A stretch of DNA of 64,000 bases from Bradyrhizobium barranii subsp. apii (GCF_011516635.5 NZ_CP096255.1:1-64000); one strand, 5' to 3'. Counted from the stretch's first letter, positions 19,928-30,155 are shown. Program-made: numbers and translations. Notes: generated by a model not told the origin, from the sequence alone.

Positions 19928-20203
19928 ATGCGCAAGGACATCAAGGCATCCGTCGGAAAACGTCTTGGCCGGATCGAGGGTCAGGTTCGCGGCCTCTCGA
20001 AGATGGTCGAGGAGGACCGCTATTGCATCGACATCGTGACGCAGATTTCGGCCGTGCGTGCCGCGCTGCGCCGGGTCGAGGAAGAGGTTCTGAAGGATCA
20101 CGTCGCCCATTGCGTCGAGCACGCGATCGCGAGCGGCGACAAGGCCGATCAGCGCGAGAAGATCGCGGAGCTGATGGCGGTGATCGGGCGGGCGGAACGG
20201 TAG
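19928..20203 (+). CDS. csoR: CsoR-family metal-sensing repressor
   Basis: The 91-residue product is an all-alpha repressor of the CsoR/RcnR/FrmR family ([20 protein letters not shown]). The three Cu(I) ligands of CsoR are present: Cys in RYCIDI near residue 37, and His and Cys spaced by four in [11 protein letters not shown] near residues 62-66. This C-H-C set argues for copper, not formaldehyde or nickel. The gene starts at ATG 19928 just after the operator and is divergent from the copper ATPase, consistent with derepression of export when Cu(I) binds. Confidence 0.88.
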   Translation: MRKDIKASVGKRLGRIEGQVRGLSKMVEEDRYCIDIVTQISAVRAALRRVEEEVLKDHVAHCVEHAIASGDKADQREKIAELMAVIGRAER

Positions 20204-20277
20204 GCTCTCACCATCGTCATTGCTTGGCTACGCCCGCAATGACGGTTGTTGATGCGAGATCGCACCACGCCCACAGG

Positions 20278-20418
20278 TGTCGTCCCTGCAAACGCAGGGG
20301 ACCCATAACCCCAGGGAGGGGTTTGGCGAAGACTAGAAGTTGATCCCGGGTCGGTACAAAGACTGCCCGCACTCGATAGATTACGCGGTATGGGTCCCCG
20401 CGTTCGCGGGGACGACAG
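20278..20418. repeat. Repeat family C, copy 1
   Basis: A ~140-bp unit opens with GTCGTCCCTGCAAACGCAGG, has GACCCATAACC and GGTTTGGCGAAGACTAG inside, and closes with GCGGTATGGGTCCCCGCG and GGGGACGACAG. The ends form hairpins and pair with each other. A second copy lies at 23002-23150. Confidence 0.8.
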
Positions 20419-20423
20419 CGGGG

Positions 20424-21395
20424 CTACGCCGCCATCTCCTGCGCGCGTCCCCGCACGCGGTACATCGCCAGTTCGTTCAGCAGCACAAAATGCTCGGAGC
20501 AGATGGCGCCCATCTCCGCGGGCTGCGCGCTCACTTCTTCAGCCGGAACTTCAGTCGGCGCTTCTTCGTCAACCTTCTCAGGAACGAGCGGCGGCGCACT
20601 GAGCGTTTCTGGAAACACACTGAATGTGCCCGCTACCTCCTCGAGCGGCTTCTGCTTGTCGGCCCAGTGCAGCGCGGTGTAGTCGAAGCCGTGCACGATG
20701 GTGGGTTTGACGACTTCGAAATAGGGCGAGATGTCGAAGTCGCGGGGCATGTAGAGCGAGGAATCGCGGATGTGCAGGATCTCGCGGCGGGCGGCGCGGC
20801 TGCCGGCCTTGGTGATCTTCGGCAGGATCGGATAGCGCACGGCATCGAACGCCTGCGCGATCAGCGCCGAGCAGATGATTTTTGTCGGATCGCCCGAACC
20901 GATCGAGATCATGCGCCGCCGCCAGCGTTGCGGGATCGGCAACGGGAACAGGAAGCGCATCAGGTCGACGATGTTCTTGGTGTCATAGCCGAAGCCGATG
21001 CGGTTGATCGCATAGCGGCAGACCGTGGTGCGGTCCTCATAGGACAGCCCGACCGGGCGGCAGACGCGGGTATGATACGGGAAATATTTCGACAGCGGCG
21101 CCGAGGTGACGCCCTCGCCGATATTGGCCTCGATCAGCACATGCGGCTCGCCGTTGGGCTCCACGGCGCCCTCGACCGGACCGACTTAGAGCGCGGCATG
21201 GGACCAGGTCGACTGCGTCAGATATTTGATGATGCCGGAGATGCGGTTGTTGCCCTCGACCAGCAGCACGTCGCCGGGCTCGATGACGCCGCGCAGGTGC
21301 TCCGGGTCGCTCGGCGTGAACGGCTCGTAGCCCGGCACCTCCTTCGAGAGGTACGCGGCAATCAGCTTGCCGACTGAGTCCAGAACCGTCCCCAT
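20424..21395 (-). pseudogene. YiiX/YebB-like permuted NlpC/P60 peptidase with an in-frame stop
   Basis: Two segments in the same minus-strand frame (21395-21189 and 21185-20424) are separated only by TAA at 21186-21188. The first ends with STWSHAAL; the second continues VGPVEGAVEPNGEPHVLIEA. Restoring a sense codon gives a 323-residue protein of the permuted papain-like family, with the catalytic His in WSHAAL (near residue 68) and the catalytic Cys in IICSALIAQAF (near residue 177). Family members expect Tyr after SHAAL, so a single C-to-A change (TAC to TAA) explains the stop. The C-terminal 60 residues are Glu/Pro-rich. Either the gene is dead or the second half restarts separately without the His. 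Confidence 0.75.
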
Positions 21396-21587
21396 TTCAA
21401 ACTCCCCCCACGGCCTTTTCCAGCCGTCTTTTTCCCTTCTCTATCATGGTCGAAACGTGTTGCAATTCGGTTCATCACTCTGTGAGATCAAGCACGATTG
21501 ATTCACCATGATGGTTGCCGTGCAACACCAGATGCAGCAAGGTTCGCGGGCTGTTCCCATTCGCCGCAAGTTCCCGGAAACCATGAC

Positions 21588-22976
21588 ATGACAATCACGC
21601 GCCGCAGCTTCCTATCGGCGTCGGCGGCTCTTGCCGCGATGCCGGTCCTGCGCGCGACTGCCGCACCCCCGCCGCGCGAGGCCGACATCGTCGTGATCGG
21701 TGCGGGAGCGGCCGGAATTGCCGCGGCGCGGCGCATCATGGCCGCCAACCGCAAGGTCGTGGTCGTGGAAGCCGCATCCCAGATCGGCGGCCGCTGTATC
21801 ACGGACAACACGACCTTCGACGTGCCGTTCGATCGCGGCGCGCGCTGGATGCACAATCCCGAGACCAATCCGATGATCCGGCTGGCGCGCAGTGCCGGGC
21901 TCGACGTGCTGCCGGCACCGACCGGCCAGAAGATGCGTATCGGCCGCCGCAATGCGCGCGCGGGCGAGACCGAACAGTTCCTGGCGGCGTTGGTGCGCGC
22001 CAACCGCGCCATCGACGAGGCCGGGCGCGGCAAGCTGGATACGGCCTGCGCCTCGGTGCTGCCGAAGGATCTCGGCGACTGGGCCGGTGCGGCCGAATTC
22101 GTGCTCGGTGCGAGCTTTGCGGGCAAAGACCTCAAGGAGCTCTCGGCGATCGACAAGGCGCGTGCGCAGGACCGCAACACCGCGATCGCCTGCCGCCAGG
22201 GCCTGGGGACCCTGATCACCAGGCTCGGCGAACAGGCGCCGGTGGCGCTGTCGACGCCGGTGAGCAGGATTGCCTGGAGCAATCGCGATGTCAGCGTGGA
22301 GACGTCATCCGGTAGGATCGCCGCACGCGCCGCCATCGTCACGGTCTCGACCAATGTGCTGACGTCGGGCGCGATCAAGTTCGGGCCTGATATTCCCAAG
22401 CGCACGCTCGATGCGGCGTCAAAGCTCACGCTCGGCAGCTACGATCGCATCGTGCTGCAACTGCCGGGTAATCCGCTGGGGCTCTCGCGCGATGACATCC
22501 TCATCGAGCAGAGCAATTCGACGCGCACGGCGCTGATGCTCGCCAATATCGGCGGCTCCTCACTGTGTTCGATCGATGTCGGCGGCTCGTTCGGCCGCGA
22601 TCTCTCCGAGCAGGGCGAGAAGGCGATGGTCGCCTTCGCCAGGGAATGGATCACGAAGCTGTTCGGCAGCGAGGCGGCGGCCGCCGTGCAGAAGACCACC
22701 GCGACGCGCTGGAACGCCTCGCCTTTCGTGATGGGCGCGATGTCGGCGGCCTCGCCCGGCGGCCAGCTCTCGCGAAAGATCCTGACCGAGCCGATCGGCA
22801 ACCTGTTCCTCGCCGGCGAAGCCACGCACGAGACGCTGTGGGGCACCGTCGACGGCGCCTGGGAAAGCGGCGAGCGCGCGGCGGATGCGGCCTTGCGCAA
22901 GATCGGCGCGCTCAAGGACGAGTCGGCCGACGTGCCGACGCAGTCGACGAAGAAGCGCCGCGCGCCGCGGCAGTAG
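21588..22976 (+). CDS. Tat-exported flavin-containing amine oxidase
   Basis: The 462-residue product starts TITRRSFLSASAALAAMPVL, a twin-arginine signal, so it is probably exported folded with its FAD. The mature part begins with the dinucleotide-binding motif IVVIGAGAAGIAAARR near residue 36 and VVVEAASQIGGRC, and ends with the C-terminal FAD segment NLFLAGEATHETLWGTVDGA near 415. This is the monoamine oxidase/polyamine oxidase fold, which oxidises amines and releases hydrogen peroxide; the substrate cannot be told. The last 25 residues are basic. The start is ATG 21588, the M of the twin-arginine signal. Confidence 0.85.
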   Translation: MTITRRSFLSASAALAAMPVLRATAAPPPREADIVVIGAGAAGIAAARRIMAANRKVVVVEAASQIGGRCITDNTTFDVPFDRGARWMHNPETNPMIRLARSAGLDVLPAPTGQKMRIGRRNARAGETEQFLAALVRANRAIDEAGRGKLDTACASVLPKDLGDWAGAAEFVLGASFAGKDLKELSAIDKARAQDRNTAIACRQGLGTLITRLGEQAPVALSTPVSRIAWSNRDVSVETSSGRIAARAAIVTVSTNVLTSGAIKFGPDIPKRTLDAASKLTLGSYDRIVLQLPGNPLGLSRDDILIEQSNSTRTALMLANIGGSSLCSIDVGGSFGRDLSEQGEKAMVAFAREWITKLFGSEAAAAVQKTTATRWNASPFVMGAMSAASPGGQLSRKILTEPIGNLFLAGEATHETLWGTVDGAWESGERAADAALRKIGALKDESADVPTQSTKKRRAPRQ

Positions 22977-23001
22977 GGCAATTAAGTCGCCAAACACTCC
23001 G

Positions 23002-23150
23002 CTGTCGTCCCTGCGAACGCAGGGACCCATAACCACAGGGAGTGGTTTGGCGAAAGCTAGCAGTTAGGGGTCCTTGGTCGGTACTGCCACCTGCGCTTAT
23101 CGACAAATCACGCGGTATGGGTCCCTGCTTTCGCAGGGACGACAGCGGAG
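23002..23150. repeat. Repeat family C, copy 2
   Basis: This ~150-bp unit starts GTCGTCCCTGCGAACGCAGG and ends CCCTGCTTTCGCAGGGACG, with GACCCATAACCACAGGGAGT and GTTTGGCGAAAGCTAG inside. It is clearly the same element as 20278-20418 and separates the convergent amine oxidase and TauE genes. Confidence 0.8.
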
Positions 23151-23154
23151 ATTG

Positions 23155-23925
23155 TTACCGCAAAATCCCGTCCAGCACCGGCAGCCCCGCGATCACCGCC
23201 ATCGCGATCAGACCGTAGCAAATCGCGCGGAACAATTTTTCGCTGGCGCGGCCGAACAGCGACGCACCGAACGCGACGCCGATCGCATAGACCGGGCCGA
23301 CGATCAGCGACAGCACCAGCGATTCGCGTGAGATCAGGCCGGTCGTCGCGTAGCTGACGATCGAGAAGAAATCCGACGCGCCGAAGAACAGCACGATATT
23401 GGCGCGCGCGACGATCGGCGCGATGGGGCGGCCGAGCCAGTAGCCGACGATCGGCGGGCCGCCGGTCTGCGCCAGTCCGCTACAGAAGCCCGAGAGGCCG
23501 CCGATGCCGACCGAGAGCCAGGCGTGGTCCTTGCCGCGATAGCGCCAGCCGGACAGCAGCAGGAGCAACAGCGCAGCGACGAAGCAGGAGATGATCCAGC
23601 GCGTCGTGACGGGCTCGAGCACGCTGAGGAAATAGGTGCCCACCGGCACGCCGACCAGCGCGCCCAGCACGATCACCGCGGTGGCCTTGCGGTCCGCCTT
23701 CCGCCACGCGTCGGGCAGCAGCGGCAGGGCCGCGACGAAATCGATCACGAGGAGCAGCGCGGCAACGAGACGCGGCGCCGCGATGCTGCTCGCCAGCGGC
23801 ATGAAGATCAGCGCCGAGCCGAAGCCGGAGAAGCCGCGCGCGGTGCCCGAAACAAAAGCGACGGCGCAGAGCGCCATCGCAACGGTGAGGCTGACGTCCT
23901 TCGGAAGAACATCCGCAAGGGTCAT
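23155..23925 (-). CDS. TauE/SafE-family membrane permease
   Basis: The 256-residue product is mostly hydrophobic with about seven to eight membrane spans. It has the repeated TauE/SafE patterns [16 protein letters not shown] near residue 32 and [23 protein letters not shown] near 142. The family exports sulfite, sulfoacetate or other organosulfur anions, but the substrate cannot be read from sequence. Its ATG overlaps the pheT stop codon (ATGA), so it is translationally coupled to pheST, an unrelated function. Confidence 0.85.
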   Translation of the reverse strand: MTLADVLPKDVSLTVAMALCAVAFVSGTARGFSGFGSALIFMPLASSIAAPRLVAALLLVIDFVAALPLLPDAWRKADRKATAVIVLGALVGVPVGTYFLSVLEPVTTRWIISCFVAALLLLLLSGWRYRGKDHAWLSVGIGGLSGFCSGLAQTGGPPIVGYWLGRPIAPIVARANIVLFFGASDFFSIVSYATTGLISRESLVLSLIVGPVYAIGVAFGASLFGRASEKLFRAICYGLIAMAVIAGLPVLDGILR

Positions 23926-26330
23926 CCGCGCAAGACGCCGCCGGTCTTCTTCGTGACTTCCGCCACGATCTTCCCGGCGACGGCCTCGATCTCCTGATCG
24001 GTCAGCGTCTTCTCGCGCGGCTGGATCGTCACGGCGATCGCGATCGACTTCTTGCCGTCATCGATGCCCTTGCCCTCGTAGACGTCGAAGACATTCACGC
24101 CGGTGATCAGCTTCTTGTCGACGCCTTGCGCGGCGCGAACGATGTCGCCGGCCTTGATGGTGCGGTCGACAATGAAGGCGAAGTCGCGCGACACCGGCTG
24201 GAAGGCCGACAGCTCGATCAGGGGCTTGGCGCGGGTCGGCTTCTTCTTCGCCTCGGGGATGCGGTCGAGGATCACCTCGAACACCATCAGCGGGCCATCG
24301 GCGCCGAGCGCCTCGAGCGCGCGCGGATGCATCTCGCCGAAATAGCCGAGCACGTTCTGCGGGCCGATCTGGATCGTGCCCGAGCGACCCGGGTGCAGCC
24401 AGGTTGGTCCGCCCGCGACGATCTGCAGCGCCTGCATCGGTGCACCGGCAACGGCAAGCACCGCGAGCGCGTCGGCCTTGGCGTCGAACAATTCGGCCTG
24501 CGCCGAACCCGACCAGTGCCGTCCCAGACCTTCGGACGAGGCAAAGCCACGCCGAACGCCGCTGGCCGCCATGAACTGATCCTGCGGGCGGTCGCCTTTG
24601 AACAGCTGGCCGACCTCGAACAGCGCGACATCGCCGAAGCCGCGATCGGCGTTGGACTGCGCCGCTGCGATCAGGCCCGCCAACAGGGTCGGCCGCATGT
24701 CGGAGAGATCCGAGGCGATCGGGTTGGCCACTTCGAGCTCGCGCTGGCCGCCGCCGAACAGGGTTGCCGCAGACTTCGTGATGAAGGACCAGGTCACCGC
24801 TTCGATGATGCCGCGGCTCGCGAGTGCGCGCCTGGCGCGGCGGGTGCGGAGCTGGAGCGGCGTCAGCACCGGCTTGCGCGCGTCCTCGCCGCGCTCGAAC
24901 GGCCTCATCGGCACCTTGTCGACGCCGTAGATGCGCACGATCTCCTCGACGATGTCGGCCTTGCCATGCACATCGGTGCGCCACGAGGGCACCGCGACCT
25001 TCACCACCGGACCCGGTCCGGCCATCATGAAGCCGAGATGGGTCAGGATGCGCTTCATCTCCGGCTGCGGCACCTCGATGCCGGAGAGCCGCTTGACCTC
25101 GGTAACGGGGAAATCGATCACGCGATCGTCGCCGAAAGCCTTGCCGACGACCACGTTCTCGGACGGCGCGCCGCCGCACATCTCCATCACCAGCTTGGTC
25201 GCGAGCTCGAGTCCCGGCACCATGAAGGCCGGGTCGACGCCGCGCTCGAAGCGATAGCGCGCGTCCGAATTGATGCCGAGCTTGCGGCCGGTCTGGGCGA
25301 TGTTGATCTCGTTCCACAGCGCCGATTCGATCAGCACGTCGGTGGTGTTCTCGTCGCAGCCCGAGGCCTCGCCGCCCATGATGCCGGCGAGCGATTCGAC
25401 GCCGTGCTCGTCTGCGATCACGCAGATGGCGGGATCGAGATTGTAGGTGCGGCCGTCGAGCGCGAGCAGCGCCTCGCCATCGCGGGCGCGGCGCACGACG
25501 AGATTGCCCTTCACCTTCTTGGCGTCGAACACGTGCAGCGGACGGGCGCGGTCGTAGGTCATGAAGTTGGTGATGTCGACCAGCGCATTGATCGGACGCA
25601 GCCCGATCGCGGTCAGCCGCTTCTGCAGCCATTCCGGCGACGGCCCGTTCTTCACCCCGCGCACCAGGCGCAGCGCGAAACCCGGACACAGCGTGGCGTC
25701 CTCGACCGTGACCTTCACGGGGCACGGGAATTCACCCTTGATCGGCTTGATCGTGGGGTCCTTGAACTTGCCCATGTCGGCGGCGGCGAGATCGCGCGCG
25801 ATGCCGTGCACGCCGGTGCAGTCCTGCCGGTTCGGCGTCAGATTGATCTCGACCACGGGATCGCCGAGGCCCGCCCATGCGGCGTAAGCAGCGCCGATCG
25901 GCGCATCCGCCGGCAGCTCCATGATGCCGTCATGGTCGTTGGAGATCTGGAGTTCAGCCGCCGAGCACAGCATGCCGCGGCTCTCGACGCCGCGGATGGT
26001 GCCGACACCGAGCGTGATGTCCTTGCCGGGAATGTAGGTCCCCGGCGGCGAGAACACGCTGACCAGGCCCGTGCGCGCATTCGGCGCGCCGCACACGACC
26101 TGCACCGGTGCGCCACCATCGCCGGTGTCGACCATGCAGACGCGCAGGCGATCCGCATTCGGATGCTGCTCGGCCGAGATCACCTTCGCGATGGTGAACG
26201 GCTTCAGCGCCTTCGCCTTGTCCTCGATGTTCTCGACCTCGAGCCCGATCATGGTGAGCTTGTCGGCGAGCTTTTCCAGGGGCTCGTCGGTGTCGAGATG
26301 ATCCTTCAGCCAGGAGAGGGTGAATTTCAC
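23922..26330 (-). CDS. pheT: Phenylalanine-tRNA ligase subunit beta
   Basis: PheT with PheS forms the alpha2-beta2 enzyme that charges tRNA-Phe. The 802-residue product starts with GTG 26330 ([18 protein letters not shown]). It has an N-terminal tRNA-binding EMAP-like domain (residues about 40-150, [13 protein letters not shown]), the B3/B4 editing domain around 210-390 ([14 protein letters not shown]), the B5 domain and a C-terminal ferredoxin-fold anticodon-binding domain ending [13 protein letters not shown]. The length matches the family. The start overlaps the pheS stop by four bases (GTGA) and its stop overlaps the next gene, so three genes form one coupled unit. Confidence 0.97.
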   Translation of the reverse strand: MKFTLSWLKDHLDTDEPLEKLADKLTMIGLEVENIEDKAKALKPFTIAKVISAEQHPNADRLRVCMVDTGDGGAPVQVVCGAPNARTGLVSVFSPPGTYIPGKDITLGVGTIRGVESRGMLCSAAELQISNDHDGIMELPADAPIGAAYAAWAGLGDPVVEINLTPNRQDCTGVHGIARDLAAADMGKFKDPTIKPIKGEFPCPVKVTVEDATLCPGFALRLVRGVKNGPSPEWLQKRLTAIGLRPINALVDITNFMTYDRARPLHVFDAKKVKGNLVVRRARDGEALLALDGRTYNLDPAICVIADEHGVESLAGIMGGEASGCDENTTDVLIESALWNEINIAQTGRKLGINSDARYRFERGVDPAFMVPGLELATKLVMEMCGGAPSENVVVGKAFGDDRVIDFPVTEVKRLSGIEVPQPEMKRILTHLGFMMAGPGPVVKVAVPSWRTDVHGKADIVEEIVRIYGVDKVPMRPFERGEDARKPVLTPLQLRTRRARRALASRGIIEAVTWSFITKSAATLFGGGQRELEVANPIASDLSDMRPTLLAGLIAAAQSNADRGFGDVALFEVGQLFKGDRPQDQFMAASGVRRGFASSEGLGRHWSGSAQAELFDAKADALAVLAVAGAPMQALQIVAGGPTWLHPGRSGTIQIGPQNVLGYFGEMHPRALEALGADGPLMVFEVILDRIPEAKKKPTRAKPLIELSAFQPVSRDFAFIVDRTIKAGDIVRAAQGVDKKLITGVNVFDVYEGKGIDDGKKSIAIAVTIQPREKTLTDQEIEAVAGKIVAEVTKKTGGVLRG

Positions 26331-27409
26331 GAGCTCAGTCCTCCCGCAAGCGTCGGCACTTCGAGCGGCTTGAAGCCGTAATGGGACAGCCAGCGGACGT
26401 CGCTGTCGAACAGCTGGCGCAAATCGGCGATGCCGTATTTCAGCATGGCGATGCGGTCGATGCCCATGCCCCAGGCAAAGCCCTGGTACTCGTCGGGATC
26501 GATGCCGCAGGCGCGCAGCACGTTCGGATGCACCATGCCGCAGCCGAGAATCTCGAGCCAGTCCTCGCCCTCGCCGAACCGGATCTCGCCCTTGTCGCGG
26601 CGGCACTGGATGTCGACTTCCAGCGACGGCTCGGTGAACGGGAAGAACGACGGCCGGAAGCGCATGTTGATGTGGTCGACCTCGAAGAACGCCTTGCAGA
26701 ACTCGTGCAGGATCCACTTGAGGTGGCCGAGATGCGAGTGCTTGTCGATGACAAGGCCTTCGACCTGGTGGAATTGCGGCGTGTGGGTCGCGTCCGAATC
26801 GATGCGGTAGGTGCGGCCCGGGCAGATCACGCGGATCGGCGGCTTCTGGCTCAGCATGGTGCGCACCTGCACCGGCGAGGTGTGGGTTCGCAGCAGCATG
26901 CGCGAGCCGTCCTCCTTCGGATGGAAGAAGAAGGTGTCGTGCATCTCGCGGGCGGGATGGCCTTCCGGGAAATTCAGCTTGGTGAAGTTGTAGTCGTCGG
27001 TCTCGATGTCGGGGCCTTCCGCGACCGAGAATCCCATGTCGGCGAAGATCGTCGTCAACTCGTCCCAGACCTGGCTCAGCGGATGGATGCGGCCGGCTTC
27101 AGTCGGCGCATCGCGCAGCGGCAGGGTGACGTCGATGGTCTCGGATGCGATCCGCGCATCGAGCGCCGCCGACTTCAGCACGTCGCGCCGCGCGGCGAGG
27201 GCCTGGGTGACCTCGTCCTTGGCCTGGTTGATCGCGGCGCCTTGCGTCTTGCGCTCGTCCGGCGACATCTTGCCGAGCGTCGCAAGCAAGGCGGAGATCG
27301 AGCCCTTCTTGCCGAGGGACGCAACGCGGACGGCTTCGAGGGCGGCTTCGTCCCCGGCAGCACTGATCTGCGCGAGGATGGATTGGACGAGACTGGCGAG
27401 GTCGGACAC
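26327..27409 (-). CDS. pheS: Phenylalanine-tRNA ligase subunit alpha
   Basis: The 360-residue catalytic subunit of phenylalanyl-tRNA synthetase has an N-terminal coiled coil (residues 1-95) followed by the class II catalytic core. Motif 2 is around [12 protein letters not shown] (near 175), and motif 3 is in [16 protein letters not shown] and [14 protein letters not shown] (near 295-330). [17 protein letters not shown] near 257 is the family signature. It heads the pheS-pheT-tauE unit. No obvious phenylalanine leader peptide is visible upstream in the 130 bases before the divergent gene. Confidence 0.97.
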   Translation of the reverse strand: MSDLASLVQSILAQISAAGDEAALEAVRVASLGKKGSISALLATLGKMSPDERKTQGAAINQAKDEVTQALAARRDVLKSAALDARIASETIDVTLPLRDAPTEAGRIHPLSQVWDELTTIFADMGFSVAEGPDIETDDYNFTKLNFPEGHPAREMHDTFFFHPKEDGSRMLLRTHTSPVQVRTMLSQKPPIRVICPGRTYRIDSDATHTPQFHQVEGLVIDKHSHLGHLKWILHEFCKAFFEVDHINMRFRPSFFPFTEPSLEVDIQCRRDKGEIRFGEGEDWLEILGCGMVHPNVLRACGIDPDEYQGFAWGMGIDRIAMLKYGIADLRQLFDSDVRWLSHYGFKPLEVPTLAGGLSS

Positions 27410-27545
27410 GGTCGGATCCTTTCAAAACGCTGCCGGTTGTGGCCGCAGCCGGGCCGGAACGTCAAGCCGTATAGCCGTCGTAAATGCAGGGCATTTGAAC
27501 CCTATAGGCATGGCTGGCACCAACCTGAAGTCGAGGGAGAAGACG

Positions 27546-27953
27546 ATGCGTTTACGATCCTGGGTGGTCGGCTTGAGCTTGGTTCTTTTGGGGAGCGCGG
27601 CTCACGCCGCGGAGGAATGCCCGGCCAAATCGACGTCGATGGATGACATCATCGCGGTCCTGAACGCGGCGCCGAGCTGCAACCGTGCCATGACGCTGTT
27701 CGATGCTTGCGCATACGGCGCCAGCGGCGACGTGCAATTCGGCGAAGCGGTCGAGAAGAAGTGCGAGGCCGATTTTGTCGGCCGGCTGAGAACGCCGCAG
27801 AAGCTCAGCTATCAGCGCGAGTTGCGGGTCTGCGACCGGAAGTACCGGAACAAGTCCGGCACCATGTATATCTCGGCCACGGCCTTCTACCGGGCGGAGG
27901 TCGCCCAGCGTTACTCGCGACGTGCGCTGAAGGCCGGCGGAGCCGGCCGTTAG
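27546..27953 (+). CDS. Small exported cysteine-containing protein, unknown function
   Basis: The 135-residue product has a signal peptide (MRLRSWVVGLSLVLLGSAAHAA, cleavage near residue 22). The mature part has five cysteines (EECPAK, PSCNRA, DACAYG, KKCEAD, RVCDRK), suggesting disulfides in the periplasm. A long helical middle ends YRAEVAQRYSRRALKAG. The ATG at 27546 is preceded by GAGGGAGAAGACG. I do not recognise a named family. It is divergent from pheS and convergent with rplT. Confidence 0.75.
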   Translation: MRLRSWVVGLSLVLLGSAAHAAEECPAKSTSMDDIIAVLNAAPSCNRAMTLFDACAYGASGDVQFGEAVEKKCEADFVGRLRTPQKLSYQRELRVCDRKYRNKSGTMYISATAFYRAEVAQRYSRRALKAGGAGR

Positions 27954-27979
27954 TGCTGGGCTTGCTCTGAAGCAGCCGC

Positions 27980-28339
27980 TTAGGCGGCCAGCGCAGCCTT
28001 GGCCTTCTCGGCGATCGCCTGGAACGACGCAGGCTCGTGGATCGCGAGATCCGACAGCACCTTGCGGTCCACGGTGATGCCCGACTTGGCGAGACCGTCG
28101 ATAAATCGGCTGTAGGTCAGGCCGAACGGACGCACAGCGGCGTTGAGACGCTGGATCCAGAGCGCGCGGAAAGTCCGCTTCTTGCGCTTGCGATCACGGA
28201 ACGCGTACTGCTGGGCCTTTTCCACGGCCGGCTTGGCGGCGCGGATGGTGTTCTTGCGGCGGCCGTAGAAACCCTTGGCGGCCTTGTAGACTTTCTTGTG
28301 CTTGGCGTGGGCGGTCACACCGCGTTTGACGCGAGACAT
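27980..28339 (-). CDS. rplT: 50S ribosomal protein L20
   Basis: The 119-residue basic protein starts [20 protein letters not shown] and contains [12 protein letters not shown] and [18 protein letters not shown]. It is an early assembly protein of the large ribosomal subunit that binds 23S rRNA. It follows rpmI on the same strand, as in the classical infC-rpmI-rplT cluster. ATG 28339 gives the standard N-terminus. Confidence 0.98.
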   Translation of the reverse strand: MSRVKRGVTAHAKHKKVYKAAKGFYGRRKNTIRAAKPAVEKAQQYAFRDRKRKKRTFRALWIQRLNAAVRPFGLTYSRFIDGLAKSGITVDRKVLSDLAIHEPASFQAIAEKAKAALAA

Positions 28340-28427
28340 GACAAAATCCTTCAGAGATGACTTGGTTTTCGGATCGCCGCGCGAGCGCGGCGGAGGTGGC
28401 AATGATCTTCGACGATCTTGGACGCGA

Positions 28428-28628
28428 TCAGGCGTTCGGCAAGAAGTACTTCTTGACGTTGTCGCCGTCGGTCTTGAACAGCACGCGAGTGCCGCGCAGC
28501 TGACGGATCTGCTTCTTCGTCCGCTTGATCATGCCGTGACGCTTGCCGCGCTGGGCGTGCATCACTTTGCCGGTGGCAGTCACCTTGAAGCGCTTTTTAG
28601 CGCCCGATTTGGTCTTCAGCTTGGGCAT
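28428..28628 (-). CDS. rpmI: 50S ribosomal protein L35
   Basis: The 66-residue protein starts [20 protein letters not shown] and contains [20 protein letters not shown], matching L35. It sits about 90 bases upstream of rplT on the same strand and is presumably co-transcribed with it. infC, the usual first gene, lies further upstream, separated by an oppositely oriented small gene. Confidence 0.98.
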   Translation of the reverse strand: MPKLKTKSGAKKRFKVTATGKVMHAQRGKRHGMIKRTKKQIRQLRGTRVLFKTDGDNVKKYFLPNA

Positions 28629-28809
28629 TTGGCTCTCCTAATGGCCACAGAAACCCGCCCGCGAAGGCGGCTGGCCGTCAAAAATGCTCGTTAGAGCGTT
28701 GATTGTGCTCAGGTTTTACGAACAAGCGCGAAACCCGCACGGACACCGCCACGGCAGCCCTTAATCAGCCGGGCGATGAAGGCTGGGCTTATGACAGAGG
28801 ACAAGCCAA

Positions 28810-29304
28810 ATGGCAACGCTGAACCGCCGAAACCTGCCTGGCGACTATTCGGAGTTACCACCCATATGTCCAAGCCATGTTGCCTGGAGCAAGACCAAAA
28901 TGGCCCATTTTCCCCGATCGCTTTCGTCCTTGACGGACCTCGCCCGCCCGCGCCGCCTGGCGCTGCTTGCCGTGCTGGCCACGGCCATGCTGCCCTCGAC
29001 CGCCGACGCCCGTATCGGCAGCTATGACGGCATCTGGAATGTCACTTTCGCCACCACGCGGGGCAATTGCAGTTCCGGTTACAGCGTCCCCTTCACCGTC
29101 ACCGGCGGCCGGGTGTCATCCGCCGGCGGCGGCCGGGTCTCCGGCACGGTTCGTCGCGGCGGCGCCGTCGCGGTCCAGGTCTCGGTCGGCGCGTCCCACG
29201 CCAGTGGAGGCGGCCGGCTCGGCGGGGTGGCCGGTGCAGGCTCCTGGAACGGCATCATTTCCGGCGACCGCTGCAGCGGCATCTGGCATGCGACCCGGTC
29301 CTGA
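28810..29304 (+). CDS. Small exported Gly/Ser-rich protein, unknown function
   Basis: The product is 164 residues from ATG 28810, or 134 from ATG 28900 (MAHFPRSLSSL), which has GGAG about 11 bases upstream and gives a cleaner signal peptide (LALLAVLATAMLPSTADA). The mature part starts RIGSYDGIWNVTFATTRGNC and continues with Gly-rich beta-type repeats, ending WNGIISGDRCSGIWHATRS, with two cysteines. The YDG.WNV start is common in small alphaproteobacterial secreted proteins of unknown role. It is inserted between rpmI and infC on the opposite strand and converges on infC across a terminator hairpin. Confidence 0.7.
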   Translation: MATLNRRNLPGDYSELPPICPSHVAWSKTKMAHFPRSLSSLTDLARPRRLALLAVLATAMLPSTADARIGSYDGIWNVTFATTRGNCSSGYSVPFTVTGGRVSSAGGGRVSGTVRRGGAVAVQVSVGASHASGGGRLGGVAGAGSWNGIISGDRCSGIWHATRS

Positions 29305-29310
29305 TACACA

Positions 29311-29341
29311 AACGGCCCGCCGGAAATCCGGACGGGCCGTT
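29311..29341. terminator. Bidirectional terminator hairpin
   Basis: AACGGCCCG at the left pairs with CGGGCCGTT at the right, with an inner CCGG/CCGG pair and an AAAT loop. It lies between the convergent stops of the 28810 gene and infC, 7 and 27 bases away. T-tracts on either side are short. Confidence 0.75.
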
Positions 29342-29367
29342 GAACTCTCAGTCCTGAAAAACGGACG

Positions 29368-29907
29368 TCAGCGCGGCGCCAGCACCATGACGACCTGACG
29401 GCCCTCGAACCTGGCGTCCTGCTCGACCTTGGCGAGCTCGGCGACATCGTTCTTGATCTTGTCCAGAAGCTTGGTGCCGATCTCCTGGTGCGCCATTTCG
29501 CGGCCGCGATAGCGCAGCGTGATCTTGACCTTGTCACCCTCTTCGAAGAACCGCTGCATCGCGCGCATCTTCACGTCGTAATCGTGGTCGTCGATCATCG
29601 GGCGGAGCTTGATCTCCTTGATCTCGACGATCTTCTGCCGCTTGCGGGCTTCGGCGGCCTTTTTCTGGGCGGAATACTTGTACTTCCCGTAGTCCATGAT
29701 CTTGCAGACGGGAGGGCTGACATTCGGCGAAATCTCGACCAGATCCATGCCAGCTTCCTGGGCCATACGGATGGCCATGACGGTTTCGACCGTGCCCTTG
29801 TTGTCACCGGTCTGATCGATCAGCTGGATTTGCGCATTGCGAATATCATCATTGATGCGCGGCCCGTCTTTGCTGGCAACGGGCGGGGCTTTATTGGGAC
29901 GGCGAAT
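29368..29907 (-). CDS. infC: Translation initiation factor IF-3
   Basis: IF-3 binds the 30S subunit, prevents subunit joining and checks start codons. The 179-residue product has the N-terminal domain ([38 protein letters not shown]) and the C-terminal domain ([36 protein letters not shown]). No ATG or GTG gives a suitable N-terminus. An ATT codon at 29907, eight bases after a GGAG, starts [22 protein letters not shown] starts are well known for infC and are used for autoregulation by IF-3. An upstream frame to 29973 would add 22 unrelated residues. Confidence 0.93.
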   Translation of the reverse strand: MRRPNKAPPVASKDGPRINDDIRNAQIQLIDQTGDNKGTVETVMAIRMAQEAGMDLVEISPNVSPPVCKIMDYGKYKYSAQKKAAEARKRQKIVEIKEIKLRPMIDDHDYDVKMRAMQRFFEEGDKVKITLRYRGREMAHQEIGTKLLDKIKNDVAELAKVEQDARFEGRQVVMVLAPR

Positions 29908-30155
29908 GGGTGGTTCTCCAAAATTGTGAAAGAGGCGGCTAGTCTGAAGGAAGATGCGTTTGCGGGCAAGCAAGTCGCGTGCGGGAGGCGAAAAAGCCTC
30001 AAATGCGAGGCATTTTGGTCACGCCCATGGGCACGCTGCAGGACATAGACACCTTGCTTCTGTTCCGCAAGCGTCCCAAAGGGCAATAGCGATGCTGGGC
30101 TGGGCCCCGGAACGCATCCAGACAGTTCAAACCGAACAACCAGAGTAAACGTTCC

